A stretch of DNA of 64,000 nt from Agarivorans litoreus (GTDB lineage: Bacteria > Pseudomonadota > Gammaproteobacteria > Enterobacterales > Celerinatantimonadaceae), in the NCBI RefSeq assembly GCF_019649015.1, contig NZ_BLPI01000001.1:887501-951500 (forward strand). Direction: 5' to 3'. The translations under genes and the position numbers were made by a program. Below, one piece after another: positions 25,329 through 34,232 of the stretch; position 1 is the first letter of the stretch; each line of letters opens with the position of its first letter. The notes under the pieces are model-generated. The model was not told where the DNA came from, did not search any database, and was given only the letters and a program-made list of their open reading frames with translations.

Positions 25329-28033
25329 CTCGCCTCTGCAGGGGGATTGTTTTGTAGCTCAAGCTGCATTTCAATAACCCCATCTTCCAACTCAAATTTC
25401 ACTTTAAAACCAAGGTGTTTGGCTAAACCCGCCATGCCGCGGTTTTGGATCATGGTCATGCCACTTAAGGTTTGGGTGCCCATTTGTTGATAGTAGCGAA
25501 TCATCTTTTGCAGCAAGTGTTTACCTAAACCTTGGCCTTGCAAGTCACTTCTCACCACCATGGCAAACTCAGCATCTAAGTTGTCGGGATCGATGCTGGC
25601 GCGCACTACTCCTAGAATTGCCCGGTCATCATCGGCTTGCTCATCTACCGCAATAAAGGCCATTTCTCGGGCGTAATCAATTTGAGTGAGCAAGGCCATT
25701 TCTTCATGGGTCATTTGGCCGCGTGCACCAAAGTAACGCTTGTAGCGATCTTCTTCGGTAAGCGATGAGTCGAAGGCCAAATGGTTAGGCTCGTCTTCTG
25801 GCAAAATCGGGCGAAGCAATACCTTTGTGCCGTTTTTAGTCTGACAATATTCTTCTAGCTCTTTAGGGTAAGGGCGAATAGCTAAACGCTGAGCAAGCCG
25901 TTCATCCACTTTTTGCAAACGCATATTCACGTCAAGCAAGGTGATGTTATCCCCCGCAGCTAGCACTGGGTTAAGATCTAAACGAGCAATCTCTGGGCAA
26001 TCGATAATCAAGTTTGATAGCCGAGTTAACATGCTGCAAAGCGCCTGCATTTTTAATCCGTTAGGCAAGCGTCTGTCTCGTATTTTTTCTGCTTTAAGCG
26101 CCGAGATAACCAAATAACGCGCCAAACTCATATTAAGTGGCGGAAGCGCCACCGCTGCATCTTGGGTTTCGTCCCACTCAGAGCCGCCTTCGCCTAAGAA
26201 AATAGCAGGGCCAAATACCGGGTCATTAATTACTGCCACACGCAGCTCTTGTGCGCCAGCAGTTAAGGCCATTCGTTGCAGGATCATGCCTTCAACCTTG
26301 GCTTGTGGGTAAGCTTGCTTAACCCTATCGACCATTGATTCTGCGGCTATTTCCAGCTCATGCTGGTTATTAATGTTTAGGCTCACACCATGCACATCAG
26401 ATTTATGCAGTATATCGGGCGACTGAATTTTTAAGGCTACCGGATAGCCAATGTTGTCGGCACAACTAATGGCTTCTTCAACATTGTGTACAAACCAGGT
26501 ATCGATGATTTGCAAACCGTAAGCCTGTAGTAAAGGTTTAGCGTCATGGGTTTCCAACACAAATATATCTTTATCAATCGCTTGCTGGAGCAACTGCTTA
26601 GCACCTTGATCAACCAAGGTTTTGTCGGTAGTACTGGGGGTTTCTGACAACAATTTTTGGTTGCGGCGAAACTCAACCATGTGCATGAATGCTCCCACAG
26701 CCCCTTCTGGGGTGCGGTAAGTCGGAATGCCCGCTTTAGTGAACGCCAAACGGCCAGAATAGGCGGTTTCTTCCCCCATCCAATTGGTAAGTATATTGAG
26801 GCGACGCGCCTTGCTATCTTGCTTAATCACATTAATTAAGGCATCAGCGGTAGACTCTGCCCCCGCCAGTGCCGAAGGTGCGTGCATTAGCAGCAATGCG
26901 TCTGCTTCGCCGGAACTAGCAACTATATCTAAGGCTTTGGCATAACGAGAAGGATCAGCATCACCAACAATATCTAAGGGGTTTTGCCCCGACCATGCGC
27001 TGGGTAGCACCTCAGACAGCTTAGCCAAAGTATCGTCCGAGAACTCCGCTAGTTTCCCCCCTCGCTCCATCAAGGCATCAACCGCCAGCACCGCTGGCCC
27101 GCCGCCGTTGCTTATAATCGCCAAACGTTCGCCTTGCAATGGATTGGCGTAAGTGAGTGTTTCTACCGCAGCAAACAACTCATGTAGGTCTTTTACTCGT
27201 AACATACCAGCACGCTTAAATGCCGCGTCGTATACCGCGTCGTTACCCACCAATCCGCCAGTATGCAGGGCTGCAGCTTGCGCACCTAGACGGCTGCGGC
27301 CAGACTTAATCACCAATATGGCTTTGTTGCGTGAGGCCGCTCGAGCAGCCGACATAAAGCGCTGGGTATCCTTCACCGAGTCGATATACAGCATAATCAC
27401 TTGGGTTTTGGCATCTCTGGCTAAGAAGTCGAGCAATTCGCCAAAGTCGATATCTAAGGCATCTCCCAATGAGATAAAGGATGAGAAGCCAATGCCCTTG
27501 TTGTTTGCCCAATCGAGCACGGTTGTGCACACGGCAGCAGATTGCGACACAAAGGCAATCTTGCCTGGCTGGCTATTGGCGTGGGCGAATGAGGCATTTA
27601 ATCCAATGTTAGGCAACATTAAACCCAAGCTGTTTGGCCCTAAAATGCGCATGCCGTAACGCTGGCCAAACGCCAACACTTGTTCGGCAATTGTTTGCTC
27701 TTGACCGTCTAACTTAATGTCTAAACCACCGGCTGTAATAATGGCAGCTTTACAACCAAATTGGCCGAGCTTTTCCACGACCTCTAGTAAGCGGCTGGCG
27801 TTGACACACACAACGGCTAAATCTGGACGCTGGGGAAGCTTCTCGATACTTGGATAGGCCAATACACCAAGCACTGCCTTGTACTTAGGGCTAACCGGCA
27901 TAACGGGGCCATTAAAACCAGCGCTCATTAGGTTCTTCATTACCACGTTGCCAGCACGTGAAGCGCGATTAGATGCACCAATTACCGCGATAGACTTTGG
28001 CGAAAACAAATCATGCAGCTTACGTTGACTCAT
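25319..28033 (-). CDS. pat: protein lysine acetyltransferase Pat (YfiQ/PatZ): acyl-CoA synthetase-like plus GNAT domain
   Basis: A 904-residue two-part enzyme. Residues 1-470 resemble the CoA-binding and ligase domains of ADP-forming acetyl-CoA synthetase (SPKSIAVIGASNRASRAGNVV, ILGPNSLGLMLPNIGLNA). Residues 480-700 form an ATP-grasp-like part (YPVALKIQSPDILHKSDVHGV). Residues 735-890 form a GNAT acetyltransferase (DLQGQGLGKHLLQKMIRYY). The synthetase half usually lacks activity and senses acetyl-CoA. The GNAT half acetylates acetyl-CoA synthetase and other proteins. Length fits Pat (about 880-900). Its stop codon and the last Ser codon fall in the end of a MITE-like repeat, so the C-terminus AEARGS may differ from relatives. 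Confidence 0.93.
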   Translation of the reverse strand: MSQRKLHDLFSPKSIAVIGASNRASRAGNVVMKNLMSAGFNGPVMPVSPKYKAVLGVLAYPSIEKLPQRPDLAVVCVNASRLLEVVEKLGQFGCKAAIITAGGLDIKLDGQEQTIAEQVLAFGQRYGMRILGPNSLGLMLPNIGLNASFAHANSQPGKIAFVSQSAAVCTTVLDWANNKGIGFSSFISLGDALDIDFGELLDFLARDAKTQVIMLYIDSVKDTQRFMSAARAASRNKAILVIKSGRSRLGAQAAALHTGGLVGNDAVYDAAFKRAGMLRVKDLHELFAAVETLTYANPLQGERLAIISNGGGPAVLAVDALMERGGKLAEFSDDTLAKLSEVLPSAWSGQNPLDIVGDADPSRYAKALDIVASSGEADALLLMHAPSALAGAESTADALINVIKQDSKARRLNILTNWMGEETAYSGRLAFTKAGIPTYRTPEGAVGAFMHMVEFRRNQKLLSETPSTTDKTLVDQGAKQLLQQAIDKDIFVLETHDAKPLLQAYGLQIIDTWFVHNVEEAISCADNIGYPVALKIQSPDILHKSDVHGVSLNINNQHELEIAAESMVDRVKQAYPQAKVEGMILQRMALTAGAQELRVAVINDPVFGPAIFLGEGGSEWDETQDAAVALPPLNMSLARYLVISALKAEKIRDRRLPNGLKMQALCSMLTRLSNLIIDCPEIARLDLNPVLAAGDNITLLDVNMRLQKVDERLAQRLAIRPYPKELEEYCQTKNGTKVLLRPILPEDEPNHLAFDSSLTEEDRYKRYFGARGQMTHEEMALLTQIDYAREMAFIAVDEQADDDRAILGVVRASIDPDNLDAEFAMVVRSDLQGQGLGKHLLQKMIRYYQQMGTQTLSGMTMIQNRGMAGLAKHLGFKVKFELEDGVIEMQLELQNNPPAEARGS

Positions 28034-28355
28034 TAGCGGGATCTCTTTGGCTGAACTAAAGCAATTAAACCCAAGTGTAACGTGTATCGACTGAGACTAA
28101 AGTATTCATTGTTCACACAATTTACATCGCTAGACCAAGGTAGTAGTTAGTTTTACCAAAACCGTTTTGGTGTAACTAGCCCAGTAAATTGGCTCGCCAC
28201 AAAAAATACAACCATTGAGCAACATTACAACTACAATTAACTCAAAGTCACCTTGGTTTTTTTAACTCACACCAGTTTTTTATACAAACAACTGGACAAA
28301 AAGCATTTTTTTTATTCATATCTTAAAGAAACCCTGCAATTTTAAGGAAGAAAGC
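28034..28355. other. divergent intergenic region pat / CBS gene
   Basis: About 320 AT-rich bases between two divergently read genes. It must hold both promoters. A long interrupted palindrome lies at 28147-28179; TTTAAGGAAGAAAGC before 28356 is the ribosome site of the CBS gene. No further gene is visible. Confidence 0.6.
28147..28179. promoter_or_regulatory. long interrupted palindrome in the pat/CBS promoter region
   Basis: ACCAAAAC (28155-28162), one central base, GTTTTGGT (28164-28171): a perfect 8+8 dyad. Outside it, TTAGTT (28147-28152) pairs with AACTAG (28174-28179) apart from one G-T pair. It is about 115 bases before the pat start and 180 before the CBS start. It looks like an operator; the binding protein is unknown. 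Confidence 0.5.
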
Positions 28356-28760
28356 ATGGCGTTAACCTCTATTCGTGCAATTGACTACATGACCAAAAAT
28401 CCGGTCACAGTAACTCCTTCAAACTCATTGTTTGAAGCCATCGACATCATGCTTACTGCCAAGGTATCAGGTGCAACCGTTATTAATGAGCGACGTGAAG
28501 TTGTGGGGGTAATCTCTGAAATAGATTGTTTGCAGGCGATATTAAAAGGTACCTACCACGGTGAAATTGGAGGTTCTGTCGCCGATTACATGACTGAAGA
28601 AGTGGATATTATTGGCACCGACATGGATATTTTAGCCGTTGCTGAAAAACTCATTCAGAAAAAGCGCCGCAGAATGCCAGTGGTGCAAAATGGCAAGTTT
28701 ATTGGCCAGTACAGTATTCGTAGTATTCTTAATGCAGTTAAAGAGTTCAATCTCAAATAA
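28356..28760 (+). CDS. CBS-pair domain protein
   Basis: A 134-residue cytoplasmic protein made of two CBS motifs: residues 10-60 (YMTKNPVTVTPSNSLFEAIDIML, then VVGVISEIDCL) and 75-130 (YMTEEVDIIGTDMDILAVAE, RRMPVVQNGKFIGQYS). CBS pairs bind adenosyl nucleotides (AMP, ATP, NADH) and control partner proteins. No catalytic domain is attached. It diverges from pat, an acetyl-CoA and energy-linked enzyme, but a shared role is only a guess. A strong ribosome site (AAGGAAG) precedes the ATG. Confidence 0.88.
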   Translation: MALTSIRAIDYMTKNPVTVTPSNSLFEAIDIMLTAKVSGATVINERREVVGVISEIDCLQAILKGTYHGEIGGSVADYMTEEVDIIGTDMDILAVAEKLIQKKRRRMPVVQNGKFIGQYSIRSILNAVKEFNLK

Positions 28761-28784
28761 CGAGTTCACTGTGCTTTACTCACT

Positions 28785-28811
28785 AAAAGGGCAGCTAAAC
28801 TGCCCTTTTTT
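28785..28811. terminator. bidirectional terminator between the CBS gene and gcvR
   Basis: AAAAGGGCAG (28785-28794), loop CTAAA, CTGCCCTTTT (28800-28809), continuing into more T. It works for the CBS gene on plus, and on minus the T tract TTTTAG serves gcvR. Confidence 0.9.
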
Positions 28812-28830
28812 GCTCTCTGTGACATACCGA

Positions 28831-29334
28831 TTAATGAACTTGGTTAACCACCATCTGAGATTGCAAACCCTCTATTTCGGCAATAATTCCAGCAGTGTTT
28901 TCACTGTCTGGCACCATTAGATCAAGTTCGGCAGTAAATACACTTCCCCCAGCCTCAGGTACGCTCATTCGATGGCATTCAAGCTTGTTAACATTAACAC
29001 CATGTCCCACCAATAAACGGGTAATATCATTAATTAAGCCGGGGCGATCTTCTGCATCAATGACCAAACTTAATGATTCACTTTGAGATAAGTGGGCAGG
29101 TTTGCAGCCGTTAATGCTTAAGTGTAAGTCATCTACTGCAAGCAAGGCTTGCTGCAAGGCCTGAGTATTTTTTTGCGGAACCTGCACTTTGAAGATACAA
29201 GCCACTTGACCATCTAAATTTACCACCCGACTACTTAACCACTTTCCTTGATGAGAGTGGGTAATATCGGCCAAGCGATTTAGTGTACCGGGCTTATCTT
29301 CCCCGGTGGCAGTAACTAAAAATAGATCGCTCAT
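28831..29334 (-). CDS. gcvR: GcvR-like ACT-domain regulator
   Basis: A 167-residue protein with two ACT domains: residues 4-80 (FLVTATGEDKPGTLNRLADI) and 88-160 (LSLVIDAEDRPGLINDITRLL, then GVNVNKLECHRMS). This is the layout of GcvR, which binds glycine and blocks GcvA at the glycine cleavage promoter. The first ACT domain is well kept. The target genes (gcvTHP) are not in the window. Some relatives act on other regulators, so the exact role is inferred from family. It is monocistronic, with a terminator on its 3' side. Confidence 0.8.
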   Translation of the reverse strand: MSDLFLVTATGEDKPGTLNRLADITHSHQGKWLSSRVVNLDGQVACIFKVQVPQKNTQALQQALLAVDDLHLSINGCKPAHLSQSESLSLVIDAEDRPGLINDITRLLVGHGVNVNKLECHRMSVPEAGGSVFTAELDLMVPDSENTAGIIAEIEGLQSQMVVNQVH

Positions 29335-29497
29335 ACATCTACCCCTTTATGCTAAAACCTAGTTTAAGTTTATACCACCCAGCGGCAAAGGGTGTGACAA
29401 GACGCAGGATTTGAGCGGGTCAGCAGTAAAAGCTTGTAAAAATGCTAACTGCGCAGAAAATGCATAGTTATTAATAAGTTTGCTTGGCAAGCCCAAT

Positions 29498-29521
29498 AAA
29501 AAAGCCGACTTTCGTCGGCTT
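29498..29521 (-). terminator. terminator of thiI
   Basis: On the minus strand AAGCCGAC (29521-29514), loop GAAA, GTCGGCTT (29509-29502), then a T run at 29503-29498. A GNRA-type tetraloop hairpin ten bases after the thiI stop. Confidence 0.92.
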
Positions 29522-29530
29522 TTAAAATCG

Positions 29531-30994
29531 CTATTTTTTGCTATAAACGCCAACATTTTTGAAGCCAGCATCTTGCAAATACAAAGCCTGTAGTTTGCTC
29601 ATAACCCCTCGGTCACAATACAGCATGTAATGCTTAGATTGATCTAAATCGCCAAACTGAGTGGCTAACTTAAAGAATGGGATATGCTTTACTTCTACTT
29701 CTTCTAAGCTAAAAGGCTGTTGTTCCTGCTCCTCTATCGAGCGAATGTCTAATACTACCGCTTCTTTGTCTTGTGCTAGTTCTTCTTCACCAGCGACTTC
29801 AGTCACTTGTTCGTCAGCTTCTTTGGTTACATCACGAATATCGGTAATGCGGCACTCTTCTACTACCTTATCCAAAATCGTAAAATCGAAATTTTGCTCT
29901 TCGGCTAGCAATTTCGACTCAACTGCTTTCACCGTAGGCTTGTTAGAAATAACACCGCAATACTCTGGCATGGTTTCGGCAAAATCGTTGGTGCCAATAT
30001 GCTTAGCCGTATCAATAATATCTTGTTTATCGGTGGCAATTAGCGGGCGAAGAATCAAGGTTTCTGACACTCGGTCAATCATGCTTAAGTTAACTAAGGT
30101 TTGACTAGAAACTTGGCCTACTGCTTCCCCCGTGACCAGTGCGGGAATATCCAGCTGCTGAGCCACTTTTGACGCTGCCCGCACCATCATACGTTTAAGT
30201 ACTACGCCCATTTGGCCGTTGTCTACTTTTTCAAGGATCTCGTTCACCACTGGATCAAAGTCTACCGCAACAAACTTAACCCTATGTGATGAACCAAAAC
30301 GCTTCCATAGGTGGTGGGCGACTTGCTTCACGCCTAGTTCATGAGCGCGCCCACCTAGGTTAAAGAAACAATAGTGTACTTTTGCGCCACGCTTGATGAG
30401 TTGATAACTCGACACGCCCGAGTCAAAACCACCGGAAATAAGCGACAATACACTTTCTTGGGTTGCGATAGGAAAGCCGCCTAAACCTGGGTGCTTCTCT
30501 TGCACCAGATACATCACGTCGTCGGCGATTTCGATTTTCACCGTAACATCAGGATTTTTTAACCGCACCCCATTGCTCTCGCAATGTTGGTTTAAACCAC
30601 CACCAACATAACGCTCTACTTCAATAGATGAGAAATCATGTTTACCACTGCGCTTAACCCGCACACAAAATGTTTTGTCTTTTAAGCGATCTTTCCAAGC
30701 GTCAAACGTTAACTCATAGATGTTGTGTAAATCGGTATAGCGATGCTGTTTCACTTCCAAAAAGTGCACGATACCCGGAGTGGAAGAAAGCGCTTGAATC
30801 ACCGCTTCGCGGTTTTCTTCGCTGTCGTTACGTGAAGTAACAACCATTCGGTCCCAATCTAAACGCACTCGAATAGTTTCATCGATTGGACTAATTACAT
30901 TGCGAATATTGCTTTGAAGAATTTTACTGAAGCGCTTACGAACCGGCTTACTCTTCATGGCAATTTCTGGAAATAGTTTAACGATGAACTTCAT
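29531..30994 (-). CDS. thiI: tRNA 4-thiouridine sulfurtransferase ThiI
   Basis: A 487-residue cytoplasmic enzyme. It has an N-terminal ferredoxin-like part and a THUMP domain (residues 60-165), the PP-loop ATP site [13 protein letters not shown] near 190, and a C-terminal rhodanese domain with the sulfur-carrying Cys in [16 protein letters not shown] near 465. C346-type Cys stands in [14 protein letters not shown]. It puts sulfur on U8 of tRNA and helps make the thiamine thiazole. The long form with rhodanese is the enterobacterial/gammaproteobacterial type. It is next to pomAB and xseB-ispA-dxs, the common arrangement in Vibrio and Shewanella. Confidence 0.97.
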   Translation of the reverse strand: MKFIVKLFPEIAMKSKPVRKRFSKILQSNIRNVISPIDETIRVRLDWDRMVVTSRNDSEENREAVIQALSSTPGIVHFLEVKQHRYTDLHNIYELTFDAWKDRLKDKTFCVRVKRSGKHDFSSIEVERYVGGGLNQHCESNGVRLKNPDVTVKIEIADDVMYLVQEKHPGLGGFPIATQESVLSLISGGFDSGVSSYQLIKRGAKVHYCFFNLGGRAHELGVKQVAHHLWKRFGSSHRVKFVAVDFDPVVNEILEKVDNGQMGVVLKRMMVRAASKVAQQLDIPALVTGEAVGQVSSQTLVNLSMIDRVSETLILRPLIATDKQDIIDTAKHIGTNDFAETMPEYCGVISNKPTVKAVESKLLAEEQNFDFTILDKVVEECRITDIRDVTKEADEQVTEVAGEEELAQDKEAVVLDIRSIEEQEQQPFSLEEVEVKHIPFFKLATQFGDLDQSKHYMLYCDRGVMSKLQALYLQDAGFKNVGVYSKK

Positions 30995-31116
30995 AACTCA
31001 AGGGCCTTGATAAATTTGGGCGCGAATTATACCGCGAGTTAAGGCAGCGAGCCAATATTGTTTAGTTTAGCTCGCCTTGGCAGGAATTTTGGGGAAAGTA
31101 CACATAGAGAAAGTAC

Positions 31117-31143
31117 AAAACTCGCTTAGCTCAGCTAAGCGAG
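31117..31143 (-). terminator. terminator of pomAB
   Basis: A perfect 11-bp stem, CTCGCTTAGCT (31121-31131) and AGCTAAGCGAG (31133-31143), with a minimal loop. On minus it is followed by TTTTG; it is nine bases after the pomB stop. Confidence 0.85.
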
Positions 31144-31152
31144 TGGGATTAT

Positions 31153-32070
31153 TTACTCTTCTCCAGAAACGGCGATCTCGCCTGATTGAGAAGCCTTACC
31201 TTGCATAATGCCTATCTCTACCCGGCGGTTACGACGGCGGTTCTCGATGGTATTGTTTTTCATTAAAGGCTGAGTGTCTGCCAATCCGCTAACAATTAAG
31301 CGCTCTTCGGCAAAGCCACGTACTTTAATGAGTTCATGAGCCACCGACACAGCACGCTGACTAGATAAATCCCAGTTTGAGCGGTACAACTCTGACTCTG
31401 CTTGCTGGTTATCGGTATGGCCAGACACGGTGACAATACCAGGAATGTCTTTAATCACCTCTCCCACACGGCGAATAACCGGGCGAAACTTAGGTTGTAA
31501 AAAGGCAGAGCCTGAAGGGAAAGCCCCCTTCTCTCGTACCCGAATAATAATTTGCTGGCCAAGCGACTCCACTTCAATGGCGCCATCTTCAATTTGGTCA
31601 CGCAACTGCTGGGCAATTCGTTTAGCCGTTTCATTTTGTTGGGCTTGGGTTTCGGATTGGCTTTGTGAAGACTGAGCTTGGGTTGCTGAGGCTCGGCCAC
31701 CCGTTTGCTGGCCAGCGGCTTTTTGCTGACCACCAGCATCGGCTTCTTCACCATCATGAAACTCAAGCTTGGCCTGAGTCATATCAATGGTTTGCTGCAT
31801 GATGGTTTCGATAGGTGTTGGCTCAGGGCGGCCCGGTCTAAACTCTTGTGCAATAACCGAGGTTCCTTTTGGAATGTCTTTTACTTCCAGTAGGTTTTGC
31901 ACACCAAAAGCATACTTCATTGAACCAGCAATTTGCTTAAACTTTAGTACGTCCATTTCCGAGAAGGCCAACAGCAATACAAAGAAGCACATCAACAGAG
32001 ACATGAGATCGGCGAAGGTGCCCATCCATGCGGGCAGTCCTTCTGGGGGGCACTTGCAAGGTTCTTCCAT
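31153..32070 (-). CDS. pomB: sodium-driven flagellar stator protein PomB (MotB family)
   Basis: A 305-residue inner-membrane protein. One membrane helix (about 14-38) carries the ion-binding D21 in GTFADLMSLLMCFFVLLLAF. A plug and Gln-rich linker with AQSSQSQSETQ-type residues follows (95-160). The C-terminal OmpA-like peptidoglycan-binding domain has VSGHTDNQQ and NRRRNRRVEIGI. With PomA it forms the Na+-driven stator of a polar flagellum. The N-terminal CKCPPEGLPAWM is typical of PomB. It starts 10 bases after pomA. Confidence 0.95.
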   Translation of the reverse strand: MEEPCKCPPEGLPAWMGTFADLMSLLMCFFVLLLAFSEMDVLKFKQIAGSMKYAFGVQNLLEVKDIPKGTSVIAQEFRPGRPEPTPIETIMQQTIDMTQAKLEFHDGEEADAGGQQKAAGQQTGGRASATQAQSSQSQSETQAQQNETAKRIAQQLRDQIEDGAIEVESLGQQIIIRVREKGAFPSGSAFLQPKFRPVIRRVGEVIKDIPGIVTVSGHTDNQQAESELYRSNWDLSSQRAVSVAHELIKVRGFAEERLIVSGLADTQPLMKNNTIENRRRNRRVEIGIMQGKASQSGEIAVSGEE

Positions 32071-32080
32071 ACTGCGCTAC

Positions 32081-32845
32081 CTACTCGTCTGTTGTGCCTA
32101 GTGAGCGTTTGCCTTCTGGCAAGTAGTTTTTCAAAACACCCTCAATCACTCGCGGATTCTGGCCATCTTGAATACCCAATACAGCATCCAGAATCAAACT
32201 ACGGTTAAGCTTTTCTTCACCAGCACGCAACAGCAATTTTTCGCTAATAGGAATGGCCACCATGTTGGCAAGAATTGCACCATACAAAGTCGTTAACAAG
32301 GCTACCGCCATAGCTGGGCCAATGGATTTTGGGTCATCCATGTTAGATAACATGGCTACCAGACCAATCAAGGTACCAATCATCCCCATGGCTGGCGCTA
32401 CATCACCCAGCGCTTTAAAAATACCGGCGCCAAACTCATGGCGCTCGGAAGTGAGCAAGATGTCCTTTTCCATAGTGGCGCGCACTACGTCAGCATCGTG
32501 GCCATCCACCAGCATATCGATGCCTTTTTGCATAAAGGGGTTGGAAATCTCGGCTTCTTCTAAGGCCAAAAAGCCACCTTTTCGGGCCGCGTCTGCCATT
32601 TCTACAGAGCGCTCAATCAAATCATCGGGCTTATCAACTTTGAACATGAAAGCCTTAGCCGCAATTTTCACTGCGCCTAAAAATTGACCTAAATTGTACT
32701 TCATCAATACAACAAACAAGGAGCCACAAAAAACAATTAGTACCGAAGGAATGTCGATAAAAATCTCGATTCCGCCACCCATCACCATCGCCATAACAAC
32801 AAAGGCGAAGGCGCCGATAATCCCAATCAGCGTTGCTAAATCCAC
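32081..32845 (-). CDS. pomA: sodium-driven flagellar stator protein PomA (MotA family)
   Basis: A 254-residue protein with four membrane helices: residues 3-23, 28-48, 148-172 and 180-202. The cytoplasmic loop at 60-145 has the charged residues that push on FliG (ERSVEMADAARKGGFLALE and TSERHEFGAGIF). The proline before the third helix (GDVAPAMGMIGTLIGL) is the conserved MotA/PomA residue. It leads the pomAB operon, diverging from xseB-ispA-dxs as in Vibrio and Shewanella. Sodium rather than proton use is judged from similarity and the gene order. Confidence 0.95.
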   Translation of the reverse strand: MDLATLIGIIGAFAFVVMAMVMGGGIEIFIDIPSVLIVFCGSLFVVLMKYNLGQFLGAVKIAAKAFMFKVDKPDDLIERSVEMADAARKGGFLALEEAEISNPFMQKGIDMLVDGHDADVVRATMEKDILLTSERHEFGAGIFKALGDVAPAMGMIGTLIGLVAMLSNMDDPKSIGPAMAVALLTTLYGAILANMVAIPISEKLLLRAGEEKLNRSLILDAVLGIQDGQNPRVIEGVLKNYLPEGKRSLGTTDE

Positions 32846-33068
32846 TGCTTTTTCCTTTTAACCTGTAGCCTAGAGATTCTAATTAAACTAATACTAGTCT
32901 ACTCGCACACCAGAATCGAAGGTAATTTTGTGTTCTCATTTCAATATCTTGACCTACCAAGCTCTACTATATTTATCGGCCAATATAAAAATACTTGAGT
33001 CGCAAGTTTGACCTACCCAAACGGCTAAGGTAACTTTGCGCCAGAATATGCTTGATAGAGGCTTTAGC

Positions 33069-33314
33069 ATGGTTGCAAAAAAACCAGAAAAAATGAAGTT
33101 TGAAGAAACCTTAAATGAACTTGAAGACATTGTTCAACAGCTTGAACAAGGTGAGCTAAGCCTAGAAGATTCTCTTAAGCAATTTGAACGCGGCATCAGT
33201 TTAGCCAATGCTGGCCAAGCTAAACTGCAACAGGCTCAACAGCAAGTTGAGATACTTCGCCAAGGGCCAAATGGCGATTCACTAGAACCTTTAGTGCAGG
33301 AGCCTTCTGAGTGA
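33069..33314 (+). CDS. xseB: exodeoxyribonuclease VII small subunit XseB
   Basis: An 81-residue helical protein with the XseB pattern [32 protein letters not shown]. It binds XseA to make the nuclease that cuts single-stranded DNA. ATG 33069 is chosen: it follows AGAGG and matches family length. An in-frame start at 33036 would add 11 unsupported residues. Its stop overlaps the ispA GTG. Confidence 0.93.
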   Translation: MVAKKPEKMKFEETLNELEDIVQQLEQGELSLEDSLKQFERGISLANAGQAKLQQAQQQVEILRQGPNGDSLEPLVQEPSE

Positions 33315-34198
33315 ACGCTAGTTTAGCCAGTACCATTGTTGACTACCAATCCCAAATAAACACCCATTTAGACAGTGTTTTAGCCAATCAAGTTGTTAAT
33401 GACCCCAAGCTACTGGCAGCCATGCGTCACGGCCTATTGCTAGGCGGTAAGCGAGTGCGCCCGCTGCTGGTATATTTGGTAGGCCAATTAACCAATGCGC
33501 CCAAAGACATACTTAATGCCGCTGCAGCTGCTGTAGAATGCATTCACGCCTATTCGTTGATTCATGACGACCTACCAGCCATGGATGATGATGAACTACG
33601 CCGTGGCCAACCAACTTGCCATATTGCCTATGATGAAGCGACTGCCATTCTAGCCGGTGATGCCTTACAAAGCCTCGCCTTTAGCTTAGTTGCCGAAGCG
33701 CCTGCCAGCGATACCCAAAAAGTGGCCATGCTTAAAATATTAAGCCAAGCGGCTGGTTATAACGGTATGTGTGGTGGTCAAGCGCTAGATATTGCCGCAA
33801 CCAACCAACAGGTTAGCCTTGAGCAGCTGGAAGAAGTGCACCAACATAAAACCGGTGCTCTAATCAAAGCAGCGGTAATGTTAGGCGCGGTTTGTGGCGA
33901 GATTGAGCACGCAAATGAGCAGCAAGCTTTAGCTCGTTATGCAGATGCCTTAGGCTTAGCCTTTCAAGTTCGTGATGACATTTTGGATATAATTAGTGAT
34001 ACCGACACTTTAGGTAAACCTCAGGGCTCAGATCAAGCCCTAAATAAGAGCACTTACCCAAGTTTATTGGGCCTTGAAGGCGCAATAGAAAAAGCTGAAA
34101 ACCTAGGTAAAGAAGCGCTTCAAGCCTTAGAGACTTTGCCTTACAATAGTGAGTTGCTAGCCTTATTAGCTGATTATGTCGTACATCGAAACAACTAG
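33311..34198 (+). CDS. ispA: farnesyl diphosphate synthase IspA
   Basis: A 295-residue prenyl synthase. The first Asp-rich motif is [14 protein letters not shown] at about 93, the second is [12 protein letters not shown] near 222, with GGKRVRPLL near 45 for IPP binding. It makes farnesyl diphosphate for ubiquinone and cell-wall lipid carriers. Start is GTG at 33311, overlapping the xseB stop (GTGA). It is in operon with xseB and dxs. Confidence 0.96.
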   Translation: MNASLASTIVDYQSQINTHLDSVLANQVVNDPKLLAAMRHGLLLGGKRVRPLLVYLVGQLTNAPKDILNAAAAAVECIHAYSLIHDDLPAMDDDELRRGQPTCHIAYDEATAILAGDALQSLAFSLVAEAPASDTQKVAMLKILSQAAGYNGMCGGQALDIAATNQQVSLEQLEEVHQHKTGALIKAAVMLGAVCGEIEHANEQQALARYADALGLAFQVRDDILDIISDTDTLGKPQGSDQALNKSTYPSLLGLEGAIEKAENLGKEALQALETLPYNSELLALLADYVVHRNN

Positions 34199-34232
34199 TC
34201 GTCAACAATAAGAATAATGATAAGCATTTTAT

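Noticed and set aside
29359-29571. Open frame overlapping the thiI end and its terminator
   Set aside because: It runs through the thiI terminator and 3' end; no ribosome site.
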